From positions 3,846,001 through 3,910,000 of the forward strand of contig NZ_CP116887.1 in the NCBI RefSeq assembly GCF_028421645.1: 64,000 nt of DNA, read 5' to 3'. Numbering within the stretch: position 1 is the stretch's first letter; each line of letters starts with the position of its first letter. The position numbers and the translations under genes were made by a program. Of the stretch, positions 39,968-49,523 are shown piece after piece. Source of the DNA: Aneurinibacillus sp. Ricciae_BoGa-3. GTDB taxonomy: Bacteria; Bacillota; Bacilli; Aneurinibacillales; Aneurinibacillaceae. The notes under the pieces were generated by a model. That model made no database searches. It saw only the letters and a program-made list of their open reading frames with translations, and was not told the DNA's origin.

Positions 39968-40459
39968 ATGGACAGGGGTTTGATAATTATGCCGGTCTTA
40001 CCAGGGGAATTGATGCTGGTTGTTTTGATCATTATCGGGCTAATCGGCCGCTCTCCCATTATTGCGACAGCGTCCAGTATTTTGCTTGTGCTCAAACTAA
40101 CGTCACTTGAACGCTACTTTCCTTCCGTTGAAAGGCGTGGTATGGAACTTGGGCTGTTGTTTCTGACGATTTCAGTGCTTGTGCCATTCGCAAGTGAAAA
40201 GATTTCCTGGAAGGAAATTGTACCTTTATTTACAACGCTGGTTGGTGTTCTTGCTCTTACAGGCGGCGCGCTCGCTACCTACATGAACGGAAAAGGGCTT
40301 GAGGTGCTGCGCGCCCAGCCTCATTTAATCGTTGGACTTGTTATCGGCTCCATAATCGGCATTGTACTGCTTCGCGGGATACCGGTTGGCCCGCTGATGG
40401 CGGCTGGAATAACCGCACTTCTTATTAAAATATTCGAGTGGCTTCAGCGTTTTTTTTAA
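39968..40459 (+). CDS. ytwI: DUF441 / YtwI-family membrane protein
   Basis: The 163-residue protein, or slightly shorter if the second ATG at 39990 is used, has four to five membrane helices. [21 protein letters not shown] and a C-terminal [16 protein letters not shown] are typical of the UPF0756 group. The function is not known. It lies 17 bases after comB and may be cotranscribed. Confidence 0.88.
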   Translation: MDRGLIIMPVLPGELMLVVLIIIGLIGRSPIIATASSILLVLKLTSLERYFPSVERRGMELGLLFLTISVLVPFASEKISWKEIVPLFTTLVGVLALTGGALATYMNGKGLEVLRAQPHLIVGLVIGSIIGIVLLRGIPVGPLMAAGITALLIKIFEWLQRFF

Positions 40460-40555
40460 ACGCGGTCTGGCGGAAATGCGTGCAACTGTGCGTAAAAATT
40501 GATATTCTAGTAGTTGAGTTACGAAAGACATGCACGGAGAGGAAGTTTTAGAAAC

Positions 40556-41329
40556 GTGAAAAAAGCAATACAAATTACCATGGCCCTTCTCGCCGCATCC
40601 ACCATTGGAACAGCCTGTTCAAAAGACGCACCGGCAAAAAACCAGCAGGAAACACATAGTGCGGCTCAGCCTTCCGTAAAGAAACCTGTTCCTGAGGCTG
40701 CGGCCCTGCCTACGCTGGCCCGGACTGTAAAGATAAACGACAGGGGCGTGGCAGAAGTAACAAATATGACAGATATGCTTGTGGTCGTCAATAAAAAGAG
40801 AACCATTCTCCCTACATACACTCCACCGGACTTAATTCAACCGAATATACCTTTTTCCTTCCCAGGAAAAAGTCCAAGAAAGCTGATGCGCAAGCAGGCT
40901 GCCCACGCTCTTGAACAGCTGTTTGCACAGGCCAAAAAAGACAAAGTCGATCTTCTCGGCCAGTCCGCATACCGCTCTTATGCCACCCAGAAAGCAATCT
41001 TTGATGAAAACGCCAAAGAAAAAGGAGAGGCTGTGGCCAACAAGACCAGCGCCATACCTGGTGAAAGCGAACATCAGACAGGCCTGGCTATTGACCTGAC
41101 AAGCCACCGGGTCGGGTTTAGCCTCGAAGAGAATTTCGGGGCCACCCCGGAAGGCAAATGGCTGGCCAAAAACGCCCCGCACTACGGTTTTATCATCCGT
41201 TATCCGAAGGGAAAAGAAAAAATTACGGGCTATTCCTATGAGCCATGGCACATTCGCTATGTGGGCGTTAAAATTGCTGAGGAAATCTCTGCCAAAGGAA
41301 TCACGCTTGAAGAATACTTGTCTCGATAA
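40556..41329 (+). CDS. Secreted D-alanyl-D-alanine carboxypeptidase, VanY type (M15B)
   Basis: The GTG at 40556 begins a typical signal peptide (VKKAIQITMALLAAST); an earlier ATG at 40514 would bury it. The cysteine in IGTACSKD suggests a lipoprotein, though the lipobox is poor. The catalytic domain shows QSAYRSYATQKAIFDEN, the zinc motif SEHQTGLAIDL and the late PWHIRYVG, which are diagnostic of VanY/DdcY peptidases. It trims the terminal D-Ala from peptidoglycan stems on the outer face. A dispersed repeat starts 2 bases after the stop. Confidence 0.93.
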   Translation: MKKAIQITMALLAASTIGTACSKDAPAKNQQETHSAAQPSVKKPVPEAAALPTLARTVKINDRGVAEVTNMTDMLVVVNKKRTILPTYTPPDLIQPNIPFSFPGKSPRKLMRKQAAHALEQLFAQAKKDKVDLLGQSAYRSYATQKAIFDENAKEKGEAVANKTSAIPGESEHQTGLAIDLTSHRVGFSLEENFGATPEGKWLAKNAPHYGFIIRYPKGKEKITGYSYEPWHIRYVGVKIAEEISAKGITLEEYLSR

Positions 41330-41330
41330 T

Positions 41331-41531
41331 GAGAAAAACATCGCGGGCCATGCCGCTCTCTCCTTTCCCCTCATAGAAGTTTTTTACGGCCGCTTTGTGG
41401 AACGACGGACGGACCGGCAAAACATCTGGGTATCTCAATGATGGACACAGTTGCCGGTCCTTTTCGTCCTCTGTTCCACACGCTCCACAAGGGGAAAGAA
41501 AGGTGCGCACATGCGCCTCACGATGTTTCTC
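41331..41531. repeat. Long-hairpin dispersed repeat, copy 3 (complete)
   Basis: The 201-bp unit starts GAGAAAAACATCGCGGGCC and ends CACGATGTTTCTC. Arms GGACCGGCAA (41411-41420) and TTGCCGGTCC (41451-41460) enclose the loop with CATCTGGGTATCTCAATG. Outer arms GTGGAAC/GTTCCAC and CTTTCCCCT/AGGGGAAAG extend the stem almost to both ends. It lies between convergent genes. Confidence 0.88.
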
Positions 41532-41617
41532 TTGAGTGTTTTGGGACCGGAGGTCCCATTTAAAAAATCGCTGAACGTACTTCAACACGTTAAAGTAAAA
41601 TATACTTTCCTATAGGA

Positions 41618-41650
41618 GAACAAAAACCCGGGGAAACCGGGTTTTTGTTC
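41618..41650. terminator. Strong bidirectional terminator
   Basis: GAACAAAAACCCGG and CCGGGTTTTTGTTC form a near-perfect stem with a short loop, between the carboxypeptidase gene and the ABC substrate-binding protein gene. Confidence 0.93.
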
Positions 41651-41734
41651 TATACAAGTAAACCTTAACATGCCAAATGGTTGCCTCTGCCCTTTCCGGT
41701 TATGGGAATGTTCAAAAGGTGAAAGGCAAACACA

Positions 41735-42817
41735 TTACGGCTTTTTATATTCACCAATTTTTTGAAGAGCGGCTTGGACAAACTGAGGATTCAGAACCTT
41801 CTCTACGGGTACAGATTGTTTGACAGTGCCTTGTTTCATATACCAGTCTTCATCCGACTGAATGGCTTTTGGATCAATGTAACCATTTGGATCGAGCAGT
41901 GGCATATTGATTTGGTTTAACTGTTCAACTGGCGTCTTCATGTATTCCGACATTATTTTCCCTACTTTAGCTTTGTCCACGCTGCCAAAAAGAAAGGCGT
42001 TATCGAATGACCGCACAGCTTTTAAATAAGCAATCATAAAGTGGGTCGCCAATTGCTTTTTCTTGGCAAAATCGGGACTGTACATGATCACACCCGTCTG
42101 TTCATTGGGCGCATATTCCTGGGAATCTTTGAAAGGAACCAGGATATTCTGCTTTTTGCCTACGCTGATATTCGGTTCAATTTGGACTGCGCCATCCATA
42201 GCTTTGTTAGCCATAGCCGTATTAAAGTCGTGGAAATCATCAACCACCTTAAGGTTGATATCTTTTTCCGTTAATCCGCCTTTTTCTAACACCTTATCCA
42301 ATACTAATTGGTTAATGTTTCCCTTAGAAGCAATCCCCAAAGTAAGTCCTTTTAGCTGAGAATAATCCTTAACTTTGTCTGCTAAATCTTTTCGTAATAC
42401 AAACTCAAAAAAGCCTTTTCCTGGCTGATTCCGTCCCTGGTCAGCGACGATACTAATATTCAAACCCTGCTGGGCTGCATTAAATATGTAAGCGGAAATT
42501 AAACCTGTAGCGACATCAACCTGGTTAGCAGCCAGCCCAGTCATTGAATCTGATCCAGAAGAAAAATTCACAGGTTCAAGCTTAATTCCCTGTTCTTTGA
42601 AATAACCTAATTTATCGGCCAGCACAATTCCAGCCATGGCAGGTGAGGGATCGTCCATCGCAACTTTAACTACTTGCAGTTGCTTTGCATCGGTTGTATC
42701 TTGTCCTGCCGGGGCGCTTGCAGACGCATTCGAGGAAAAATTCGATCCACAGCCTGCTGTAAGACCTGTCAATAGGATACCTGCGGTTAAGATAGGGACT
42801 AATTTTTTTATCTTCAA
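41735..42817 (-). CDS. ABC transporter substrate-binding lipoprotein, SsuA/NrtA-like
   Basis: The 360-residue protein has a lipoprotein signal peptide with lipobox LTAGC (Cys23). The mature part has the two-lobed fold of the nitrate/sulfonate/taurine-type binding proteins (KVAMDDPSPAMAGIVLADKL, FKEQGIKLEPVNFSSGSDSM). It is last in a permease-ATPase-binding protein operon. The ligand could be an aliphatic sulfonate, nitrate, taurine or a thiamine-precursor-like molecule; the sequence does not decide. Confidence 0.88.
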   Translation of the reverse strand: MKIKKLVPILTAGILLTGLTAGCGSNFSSNASASAPAGQDTTDAKQLQVVKVAMDDPSPAMAGIVLADKLGYFKEQGIKLEPVNFSSGSDSMTGLAANQVDVATGLISAYIFNAAQQGLNISIVADQGRNQPGKGFFEFVLRKDLADKVKDYSQLKGLTLGIASKGNINQLVLDKVLEKGGLTEKDINLKVVDDFHDFNTAMANKAMDGAVQIEPNISVGKKQNILVPFKDSQEYAPNEQTGVIMYSPDFAKKKQLATHFMIAYLKAVRSFDNAFLFGSVDKAKVGKIMSEYMKTPVEQLNQINMPLLDPNGYIDPKAIQSDEDWYMKQGTVKQSVPVEKVLNPQFVQAALQKIGEYKKP

Positions 42818-42882
42818 TTTTTTTCTCCTTTTTGTTCATGGTGTATTCGTTCCGTGTTTGCATTTCGGGAACTATACCCTTA

Positions 42883-43707
42883 TTAATTTGCCACTTCACT
42901 TTTAAGAAGAGCCCAGATTTCGCTAAGCAAATGCTGAAATTGTTCGCTTTGGCGTACTTCTTCAATCGTTCTGGGGCGCGGAAAATTTACGGGGAAATTT
43001 GCTTTTATTGTTCCAGGGTGGGCAGTCATAACAAAAACCCGATCAGACAAGAAAATCGCTTCATCAATGCTGTGCGTAATAAACACCACCGTTTTGCGGG
43101 TTTCTTCCCAGATTCGTAATAACTCCATTTGCAGGATAAACCGATTTTGCTCATCTAAGTTTGAAAACGGCTCATCCATCAAAAGAATTTCAGGATCATT
43201 CGCAAATGCCCGGGCAATGCTGACACGCTGTTTCATGCCTCCGGATAATTGGTGGGGATAGGCGTCAGAAAACTTATTCAAACCAATTTTATGGATATAG
43301 TGATCCGTTATCTCGTTCATTAATTTTTTCGGCATTTTACGCATTTTAAGCCCATAGGCAATGTTATTTCGGACGGTCATCCAGGGGAAAATGGAATGCT
43401 CCTGAAAAACGGTGGATTTCAAAGGGTTGGCACAATCTCTGTGCATAATGGAAACCGTTCCGGAAGTTTTTTCTTCCAGCCCGGCCACAATCCGCAATAG
43501 TGTTGTCTTGCCACAGCCACTGGGGCCCACAATACAAACGAATTCACCCTCTTTAATTTCTAGGGAAATGTTTTCAATGGCGGTTAAAATTTTGTTTTGG
43601 CTTCGAAAATCCTTCCTGATTGCTTGCAATTTAATCTTGTAGCCTGCCTGTTCAGTTTGGTGACACATAGATTCGGCAGGTGATGTAATCGATGAAATGG
43701 TATTCAT
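42883..43707 (-). CDS. ABC transporter ATPase, SsuB/TauB-like
   Basis: The 274-residue ATPase has Walker A GPSGCGKTT at 61-69, the signature LSGGMKQRVS, Walker B ILLMDEPFSNLD and the switch histidine in VFITHSIDEA. The EHSIFPWMTVRNNIAYGL Q-loop region matches the SsuB/TauB/NrtD group. The first 25 or so residues are extra relative to the core; internal starts are possible. It powers uptake through the neighbouring permease. Confidence 0.93.
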   Translation of the reverse strand: MNTISSITSPAESMCHQTEQAGYKIKLQAIRKDFRSQNKILTAIENISLEIKEGEFVCIVGPSGCGKTTLLRIVAGLEEKTSGTVSIMHRDCANPLKSTVFQEHSIFPWMTVRNNIAYGLKMRKMPKKLMNEITDHYIHKIGLNKFSDAYPHQLSGGMKQRVSIARAFANDPEILLMDEPFSNLDEQNRFILQMELLRIWEETRKTVVFITHSIDEAIFLSDRVFVMTAHPGTIKANFPVNFPRPRTIEEVRQSEQFQHLLSEIWALLKSEVAN

Positions 43708-43749
43708 ATTAAAACTCCTAAGCGTTCGGTTTTAAGTCTCACGTGTATC

Positions 43750-44571
43750 CTAGCCTTTCCAGGGTACAATCCTGGCTTCGAGTTCATCAAGCAAGAGGTT
43801 GGAAAAATAACCGATTAAAGCCATCGCGATAAAGCCAACATACATGTCCTTAATTTGGAAAAGGCTGTAGGAAATCCAGATGCGATAACCGATGCCTCCT
43901 GTGGCACCTTCCATCTCTGCTGTCATAATAAAAAGAAGTGCCATGCCAAGCCCTAATTTTAGGCCCGTAAAAATCATGGGTAAAGAACCCGGCAATGCTA
44001 CTGTCGTATAATAAAGTTTCCGAGACGCCCCAAAATCTCTTGCCACGTCCATGTACTTTTCATCAAGCTGTAAGACTCCTGTAACCGTACTTATTAAAAC
44101 AGGAAAAAATACGCCAAGCATGATAACAACATATTTTTCGATCTCACCTAAACCAAACATCAGCATGATTAAAGGCATGAGGGCGAGCTTAGGAATCGGA
44201 TAGGTTGACGCCACAATCGGGTCCAGTACATAACGAACAGGCTTAAAAAGACCCATGCTAAGCCCTATTACAATACCTGGCACCGCACCTGCTATAAAAC
44301 CAATAAACAGACGGATAAGGCTGATTGCGAGATCACTTGCCAGCTGACCGGATACAAAATCTTCATATCCTTGTTTAAAAATGTCAGTTGGAGCAGGAAA
44401 AAATCGGTTGTCCAATATACCGATCATGACCAAGATTTGCCACATTATAAGCAAGGTGGCAGGGGCAAGAACAGACAATGGCCGACGCCATATACTCTTT
44501 CCCATTGTAATAGCAGTCTGGGATTTTCTTCTTCCTAACAGCGTTTTGAAAACCTTTGATGATACTTCCAT
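43750..44571 (-). CDS. ABC transporter permease, SsuC/TauC-like
   Basis: The 273-residue BPD_transp_1 protein has six membrane helices. The EAA-type loop (DVARDFGASRKLYYTTVALPGSLP) contacts the ATPase. It is first in the operon and starts at an ATG following AAGGAGGGG. About 200 bases upstream are AT-rich, and I recognise no riboswitch there. Confidence 0.93.
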   Translation of the reverse strand: MEVSSKVFKTLLGRRKSQTAITMGKSIWRRPLSVLAPATLLIMWQILVMIGILDNRFFPAPTDIFKQGYEDFVSGQLASDLAISLIRLFIGFIAGAVPGIVIGLSMGLFKPVRYVLDPIVASTYPIPKLALMPLIMLMFGLGEIEKYVVIMLGVFFPVLISTVTGVLQLDEKYMDVARDFGASRKLYYTTVALPGSLPMIFTGLKLGLGMALLFIMTAEMEGATGGIGYRIWISYSLFQIKDMYVGFIAMALIGYFSNLLLDELEARIVPWKG

Positions 44572-44928
44572 AACCCCTCCTTATCCAAGTTAATGGCTGT
44601 GCAATGGTTTTTCCAGGTTTCCCACTTATACATGCCCTGAATGGTTTTTTGGTGGTTCTACAGTCAAGGTTACATAATTGTTGAAAAGTTGATGTAAACA
44701 AAAGATAAAGATTTAGTAATAAATTTGTTTCTATTTTTAAGAAATATGTCAATATCTTGAGTGTGTGTAGCTTGTTTTTTCCGTTACACTATAATTAGCT
44801 TAATCCGTGAATTCGACAGCATACTTCATAATGAGTGAAAAAGCGTGACCTAAGTGCTATTTTATAGAGTTTGTGCTATTGTACATACAGGAAGAAACCG
44901 GGTTTATGATGAGGAAAGGTGTGGAAGA

Positions 44929-45972
44929 ATGAGCCTAAAGCCATTTAATGATAATTTTCTAAAAGCATGCAAAGGAGAAGAACACGAACATGTTCCGGTT
45001 TGGTATATGCGCCAGGCGGGACGGTTCCAGCCCGAATATCGCAAAATTCGCGAGAAGTACTCCCTGTTTGAGATTACCCATAATCCGGAGGTTTGCACGG
45101 AAGTTACGCTGCTGCCGGTGCGCCAGCTTGGTGTGGACGCAGCGATTCTGTTCGCAGACATCATGACGCCGATGCCTGCTATGGGTATTGATGTTGAAAT
45201 TAAATCAAACATTGGACCGGTTATCAGCAATCCCATTCGAACTTTGGAAGATGTAAAAAACCTTCGAGAATTGCATCCATCTGAGCACATCCCCTATATT
45301 CTTGATACGGTGAAACTGCTTCGGGAGCAGCTAAACGTACCGCTCATTGGATTTACCGGCGCACCGTTTACACTTGCAAGCTACCTGATAGAAGGCGGCC
45401 CGTCCAGAAATTACTACTTTACAAAGTCTTTCATGCATTCCAACCCGGAGGCATGGCATCTGTTGATGGATCGTCTAGGCGACATGTGTATTACATACCT
45501 CAAGGCGCAGATTGAGGCCGGCGCTCAGGCTGTGCAGGTGTTTGATTCCTGGGTCGGCGCGTTAAACGCTGAAGATTATGCGGAATTCGTCGCGCCGGTG
45601 ATGAATAAAATTTTTACCGGCGTTAAAGAACTGGATGCCCCTAAAATTATGTTTGGCGTAGGCGCAGGACATCTGCTTGAGGAGTGGAACAAGCTGCCGG
45701 TTGATGTAATTGGGCTGGATTGGAGAACGAGTATTCGCTCGGCACGCCAGCAGGGCGTAACACGTACAGTTCAGGGCAACCTTGATCCCGGCCTGCTGCT
45801 AGCTTCGTGGAACGAAATCGAAAAAAAGACGAAGGAAATACTGGATCAGGGTATGGAAACACCTAACTTTGTTTTCAACCTGGGACACGGTGTGTATCCG
45901 CAGGTAGAAGCGGAAACACTGAAGCGCCTCACCGCTTTCGTCCATGAATACTCTTCAAAAATTAAGCGATAG
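44929..45972 (+). CDS. hemE: Uroporphyrinogen decarboxylase
   Basis: HemE decarboxylates the four acetate side chains of uroporphyrinogen III to give coproporphyrinogen III. The ATG at 44929 gives 347 residues, the usual length; an in-frame ATG at 44854 would add 25 unlikely residues. Motifs are [10 protein letters not shown] near residue 27 and [17 protein letters not shown]. It leads hemE-hemH-hemY, the order typical of Gram-positive bacteria that use the coproporphyrin-dependent haem pathway. Confidence 0.97.
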   Translation: MSLKPFNDNFLKACKGEEHEHVPVWYMRQAGRFQPEYRKIREKYSLFEITHNPEVCTEVTLLPVRQLGVDAAILFADIMTPMPAMGIDVEIKSNIGPVISNPIRTLEDVKNLRELHPSEHIPYILDTVKLLREQLNVPLIGFTGAPFTLASYLIEGGPSRNYYFTKSFMHSNPEAWHLLMDRLGDMCITYLKAQIEAGAQAVQVFDSWVGALNAEDYAEFVAPVMNKIFTGVKELDAPKIMFGVGAGHLLEEWNKLPVDVIGLDWRTSIRSARQQGVTRTVQGNLDPGLLLASWNEIEKKTKEILDQGMETPNFVFNLGHGVYPQVEAETLKRLTAFVHEYSSKIKR

Positions 45973-45983
45973 GGGGCAGTGAA

Positions 45984-46925
45984 ATGGCGGACAGACAAAT
46001 TGCGGATAAACAAATCGGCCTGCTGGTTATGGCCTATGGCACCCCGAGAAATATCGATGAAATCGAGCCGTATTATACGCATATCCGGCGCGGGCGGAAG
46101 CCTACACCTGAGCTTTTGGACACTCTCATTGAGCGCTACAAACTTATAGGAGGCGTCTCCCCCCTCTCCCGCATTACGGAGGAGCAGGCGGAACAGCTTG
46201 AATATCGTTTAAATGAAAGGCACGCGAATGTAACATTTAAAGCCTACGTAGGTTTAAAGCATATAGAGCCTTATATTGAAAACGTTGTACAGCAAATGAA
46301 GGAAGATGGGATCGAACAAGCAATCAGTATCGTACTTGCTCCGCATCAATCGACCTTCAGCACAGATTCATACAATAACCGCGCTCATGAAGAAAGCGAA
46401 AAAATCGGCGGGCCGGCTATCACATCCATTGATAGCTGGTATAGCGAGCCATCCTTTTTGGATTTCTGGAGCGACCGGATTCGCGATACATTTGATCAGA
46501 TACCCACGGAAGCTAAAGCGCACACCATTGTGATTTTTTCCGCCCATAGCCTCCCGGAGAAGATTATTCAAATGAAGGATCCGTATCCGGGCCAAATCGC
46601 TGATAACGCAAAATTAATCGCAGAAAGAGCCGGCATAGCCCATTACACAACGGCGTGGCAGAGCGCCGGCCGCACGCCGGAGCCATGGCTGGGTCCAGAT
46701 ATACTGGATAAAATTCGCGAGCTTCATAAAGAAGGATACACTTCGATGATTTTTTGTCCGATCGGCTTTGTTGCGGACCATCTGGAAGTCCTCTATGATA
46801 ATGATTATGAGTGCAAAAAGCTGACAGATGAACTTGGCATTCGCTATTACAGGCCTGCCATGCCAAACACCGATCCCCGTTTTATTGAGGCGCTGGCATG
46901 CGCTGTGGAAAAAAAGCTTATTTAG
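45984..46925 (+). CDS. hemH: Coproporphyrin ferrochelatase
   Basis: The 313-residue HemH (CpfC) inserts iron into coproporphyrin III in Gram-positive bacteria. [20 protein letters not shown] is the family start. The catalytic histidine is in [12 protein letters not shown], and [18 protein letters not shown] is the late signature with the glutamate. It starts 11 bases after hemE with GGGGGCAG upstream. Confidence 0.97.
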   Translation: MADRQIADKQIGLLVMAYGTPRNIDEIEPYYTHIRRGRKPTPELLDTLIERYKLIGGVSPLSRITEEQAEQLEYRLNERHANVTFKAYVGLKHIEPYIENVVQQMKEDGIEQAISIVLAPHQSTFSTDSYNNRAHEESEKIGGPAITSIDSWYSEPSFLDFWSDRIRDTFDQIPTEAKAHTIVIFSAHSLPEKIIQMKDPYPGQIADNAKLIAERAGIAHYTTAWQSAGRTPEPWLGPDILDKIRELHKEGYTSMIFCPIGFVADHLEVLYDNDYECKKLTDELGIRYYRPAMPNTDPRFIEALACAVEKKLI

Positions 46926-46936
46926 AAAAGAAGTGA

Positions 46937-48373
46937 ATGATAATGATCACCAAACAGAAGGTAGCTATAATCGGCGCTGGAATCACCGGCCTGACAACAG
47001 CCTACTATTTGCAGAAGGAAATTAGGGAAAACAACCTCCCCATCGAATATGTTTTGATTGAAGCCACGGGCCGCCTCGGCGGTAAAATTCAGACCGATTA
47101 TACGAATGGATTTGTCATAGAGAAAGGACCAGACTCTTTCCTCGCCCGGAAAACCAGTGCTTCCCGTTTAATCAAAGAGGCGGGGCTGGAGCAGGAGCTG
47201 GTGCGCAACCATACAGGACAGGCCTATATACTTAACAACGATAAACTGTACGCGATTCCTGGCGGCTCCATTATGGGAATTCCTACGAAGCTTGCTCCTT
47301 TTGCCACAACCAGCCTGTTTTCACCCGCTGGCAAGCTGCGCGCTGCTGCCGACCTTGTATTGCCTCGTACGAGTAAAGGAGAAGAAGATCAATCGCTGGG
47401 GCATTTTTTCCGGCACCGGCTGGGCAATGAAGTGGTAGAAAATCTGATTGAACCGCTGCTCTCGGGCATTTATGCAGGCGATATCGATCAGCTGAGTTTG
47501 CTGTCCACTTTCCCGCAGTTCCATACGGTTGAGAAGAAATATCGCAGCCTCATCCTTGGCATGCGTTCTACTACGCCGAAGCAGCCAAAGTCTGCCGGCG
47601 ACAAAAAGCAATCCAGCGCGTTTCTCACTCTAAAACGCGGGCTCCAGTCTCTCGTGGACGCCATTGAGAATAAGCTGGACCCTTCTTCTATTAAGAAGAA
47701 CACGCCGGTTAAGAAAGTGATCCATACAGAAGACGGGTACACCATTTTACTCGATGATGGCTCAACTCTGCATGCAGACGCTGTTGTCATGACCACACCG
47801 CCCGGACCGACCCACAGGGCGCTTCAAGATTATCCGTTTACGAAACTGCTGGATGAGATTCCGACGACATCCGTTGCCACCGTTGCGCTTGCCTTTCCGG
47901 CATCCGCAATCAATAAAGACATTAATGGCACTGGATTTGTCGTTTCAAGAAATGCGGATTATACCATCACCGCGTGCACGTGGACCCACAAGAAATGGCC
48001 GCATTCCACCCCGGAATGCAAAGTACTGCTGCGGGCTTACGTGGGCAGGGCCAACGATGAATCGATCGTTTTTAAATCCGATGAAGAAATTATTGCCACA
48101 GTTATGAACGACTTGAATAAGATTATGAAGATCAATCAACAGCCAGAGTTCTCCATTGTGACACGCTGGAAACAATCGATGCCACAATATGTAGTGGGCC
48201 ACAAACAGCGTATTGCGCAGCTTGAAGAAGATGTTGCCAAGAATCTGCCCGGCCTATTTCTTGCAGGTTCGCCCTATTATGGTGTGGGGCTTCCAGACTG
48301 CATCGATCAGGGAGAAAGCGCGGTTGCTCAAGTTATCGCCTATCTTGTCAAACCTGTTTCCGTCACCATGTAA
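46937..48373 (+). CDS. hemY: Coproporphyrinogen III oxidase (HemY/CgoX)
   Basis: The 478-residue FAD enzyme oxidises coproporphyrinogen III to coproporphyrin III. The FAD motif is IIGAGITGLTTAYYLQ, then ATGRLGGKIQTDYTNGFVIEKG, and the C-terminal ASPYYGVGLPDCIDQGE-like segment (AGSPYYGVGLPDCIDQG) closes the FAD site. Two Met codons at 46937 and 46943 are possible starts. It is the last haem gene here; a terminator follows. Confidence 0.96.
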   Translation: MIMITKQKVAIIGAGITGLTTAYYLQKEIRENNLPIEYVLIEATGRLGGKIQTDYTNGFVIEKGPDSFLARKTSASRLIKEAGLEQELVRNHTGQAYILNNDKLYAIPGGSIMGIPTKLAPFATTSLFSPAGKLRAAADLVLPRTSKGEEDQSLGHFFRHRLGNEVVENLIEPLLSGIYAGDIDQLSLLSTFPQFHTVEKKYRSLILGMRSTTPKQPKSAGDKKQSSAFLTLKRGLQSLVDAIENKLDPSSIKKNTPVKKVIHTEDGYTILLDDGSTLHADAVVMTTPPGPTHRALQDYPFTKLLDEIPTTSVATVALAFPASAINKDINGTGFVVSRNADYTITACTWTHKKWPHSTPECKVLLRAYVGRANDESIVFKSDEEIIATVMNDLNKIMKINQQPEFSIVTRWKQSMPQYVVGHKQRIAQLEEDVAKNLPGLFLAGSPYYGVGLPDCIDQGESAVAQVIAYLVKPVSVTM

Positions 48374-48378
48374 AGTCA

Positions 48379-48412
48379 AAAGAGCCAGCGCTTTCATTGA
48401 AAGCTGGCTCTT
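48379..48412. terminator. Terminator between hemY and the SASP gene
   Basis: AGAGCCAGC and GCTGGCTCT form a stem with a 13-base loop, shared by two convergent genes. Confidence 0.85.
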
Positions 48413-48419
48413 CCTGCGG

Positions 48420-48632
48420 TTATTGGTTGTTTTGTGTGCTATTTGCTGCAAGCTGCTGCTGGGACATCTGCACAAGCCGCTTCGTAATTTCCCCGCCAAC
48501 TGAACCGTTTGCCCGGGATACGGTATTTCCCCCTAGCTGAACGCCAAACTCGGTGGCGATTTCATACTTATATTGATCCAGAATTTGCCCCGCTTGGGGA
48601 ACAAGCAGCCTGTTTCTGTTTCCCTGTGCCAT
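48420..48632 (-). CDS. Alpha/beta-type small acid-soluble spore protein
   Basis: The 70-residue protein matches the SASP family, which coats and protects spore DNA. The GPR protease site is [10 protein letters not shown], and the DNA-binding stretch [20 protein letters not shown] follows. It would be transcribed in the forespore by sigma-G; no clear sigma-G promoter was read. It is direct evidence that the organism forms spores. Confidence 0.96.
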   Translation of the reverse strand: MAQGNRNRLLVPQAGQILDQYKYEIATEFGVQLGGNTVSRANGSVGGEITKRLVQMSQQQLAANSTQNNQ

Positions 48633-48702
48633 TATCTCACCCCCTGTTTGTTACTATTATTCGTCTCCCTTCGATATATATTTGCCCCAATATCTTCCCG
48701 CC

Positions 48703-49377
48703 TTAATCGTCACCTTCGTCCCCATGCTTTTGGTGCTTCACCTTATGGTGCTTATCCTCGTGATTTTTTTCCTTTTTCTCGCCTTTATCTGTTTTACGAA
48801 CCTCATTGCGCTGATGCGCTAAGGCTGCTGCAATGTTAGCATATCCCTTTTCATTCAACAATTTAGCCAACTGATCCTCGGTGATCCCCAATGAAATAAT
48901 TTCGTTTATTTTTTTAATCTGCCCCTCACTCAGACCCTGTTGTTTTAACTGTGCGATAGACGATTCGCTCAGCTGGTGCCCTTGCTGTTGCGGAGAATTC
49001 TGTTGTACTGCAGAGTCTGTAGATCCGGCGGATTGGTTGGACGGCGGAGGTACCGACTGAGAAGAGCCAGACGCTGTGTTTGCCCGATGCGTTGGTGCCA
49101 CCGGCTGTTGATTGCTGGTTTGCGCCTTTACTTGATCCAACGTTTTATCAAGCGGCGTCATCGTTACCCTGCTCTGATCTTTTTGGGGTGTTTGTACCGT
49201 AGTTGCGTTTGTAGTATTTGTGAGCGGCTGTGCCGTAACACGGCTCACATGATCAACAGCTGCCGTGCTTGTCGTTGGCTTCTTCTGCATAATCCCCGAT
49301 GCCAGCACAGGCGTAACAATTGCAAGAACCAACATGGCAGCTATAATAAAATACGGCCTTTTAAACCATTTTCTCAT
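48703..49377 (-). CDS. Exported or membrane-anchored disordered protein
   Basis: The 224-residue protein has one N-terminal membrane helix (FIIAAMLVLAIVTPVLA) and then a long low-complexity region rich in Thr, Ser, Gln and Pro (about 30-130). A helical segment follows (LSEGQIKKINEIISLGITED, then AKLLNEKGYANIAAALAHQ). The end is extremely charged and rich in His and Lys (KKEKNHEDKHHKVKHQKHGD). The histidine-rich tail could bind metals. The function is unknown. Confidence 0.65.
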   Translation of the reverse strand: MRKWFKRPYFIIAAMLVLAIVTPVLASGIMQKKPTTSTAAVDHVSRVTAQPLTNTTNATTVQTPQKDQSRVTMTPLDKTLDQVKAQTSNQQPVAPTHRANTASGSSQSVPPPSNQSAGSTDSAVQQNSPQQQGHQLSESSIAQLKQQGLSEGQIKKINEIISLGITEDQLAKLLNEKGYANIAAALAHQRNEVRKTDKGEKKEKNHEDKHHKVKHQKHGDEGDD

Positions 49378-49475
49378 GTTGTTGCGCCCTCCCTGTTATT
49401 TCCTATATGATTCGTATGCACCTTTGCTTTTGTGGGGGGATCTATTTTTGCTTACTTATATACTTACATATACAC

Positions 49476-49512
49476 AAAAAGGAAGGTGCTCAGACTGCAC
49501 ACCTTCCTAAAA
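49476..49512 (-). terminator. Terminator of aspA
   Basis: GGAAGGTG and CACCTTCC form a stem with T-rich flanks, about 15 bases after the aspA stop on the minus strand. Confidence 0.88.
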
Positions 49513-49523
49513 ATAACCCTTTT

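Noticed and set aside
44573..44780. Possible riboswitch upstream of the ABC importer
   Set aside because: The leader is long enough, but I could match no known aptamer core to it.
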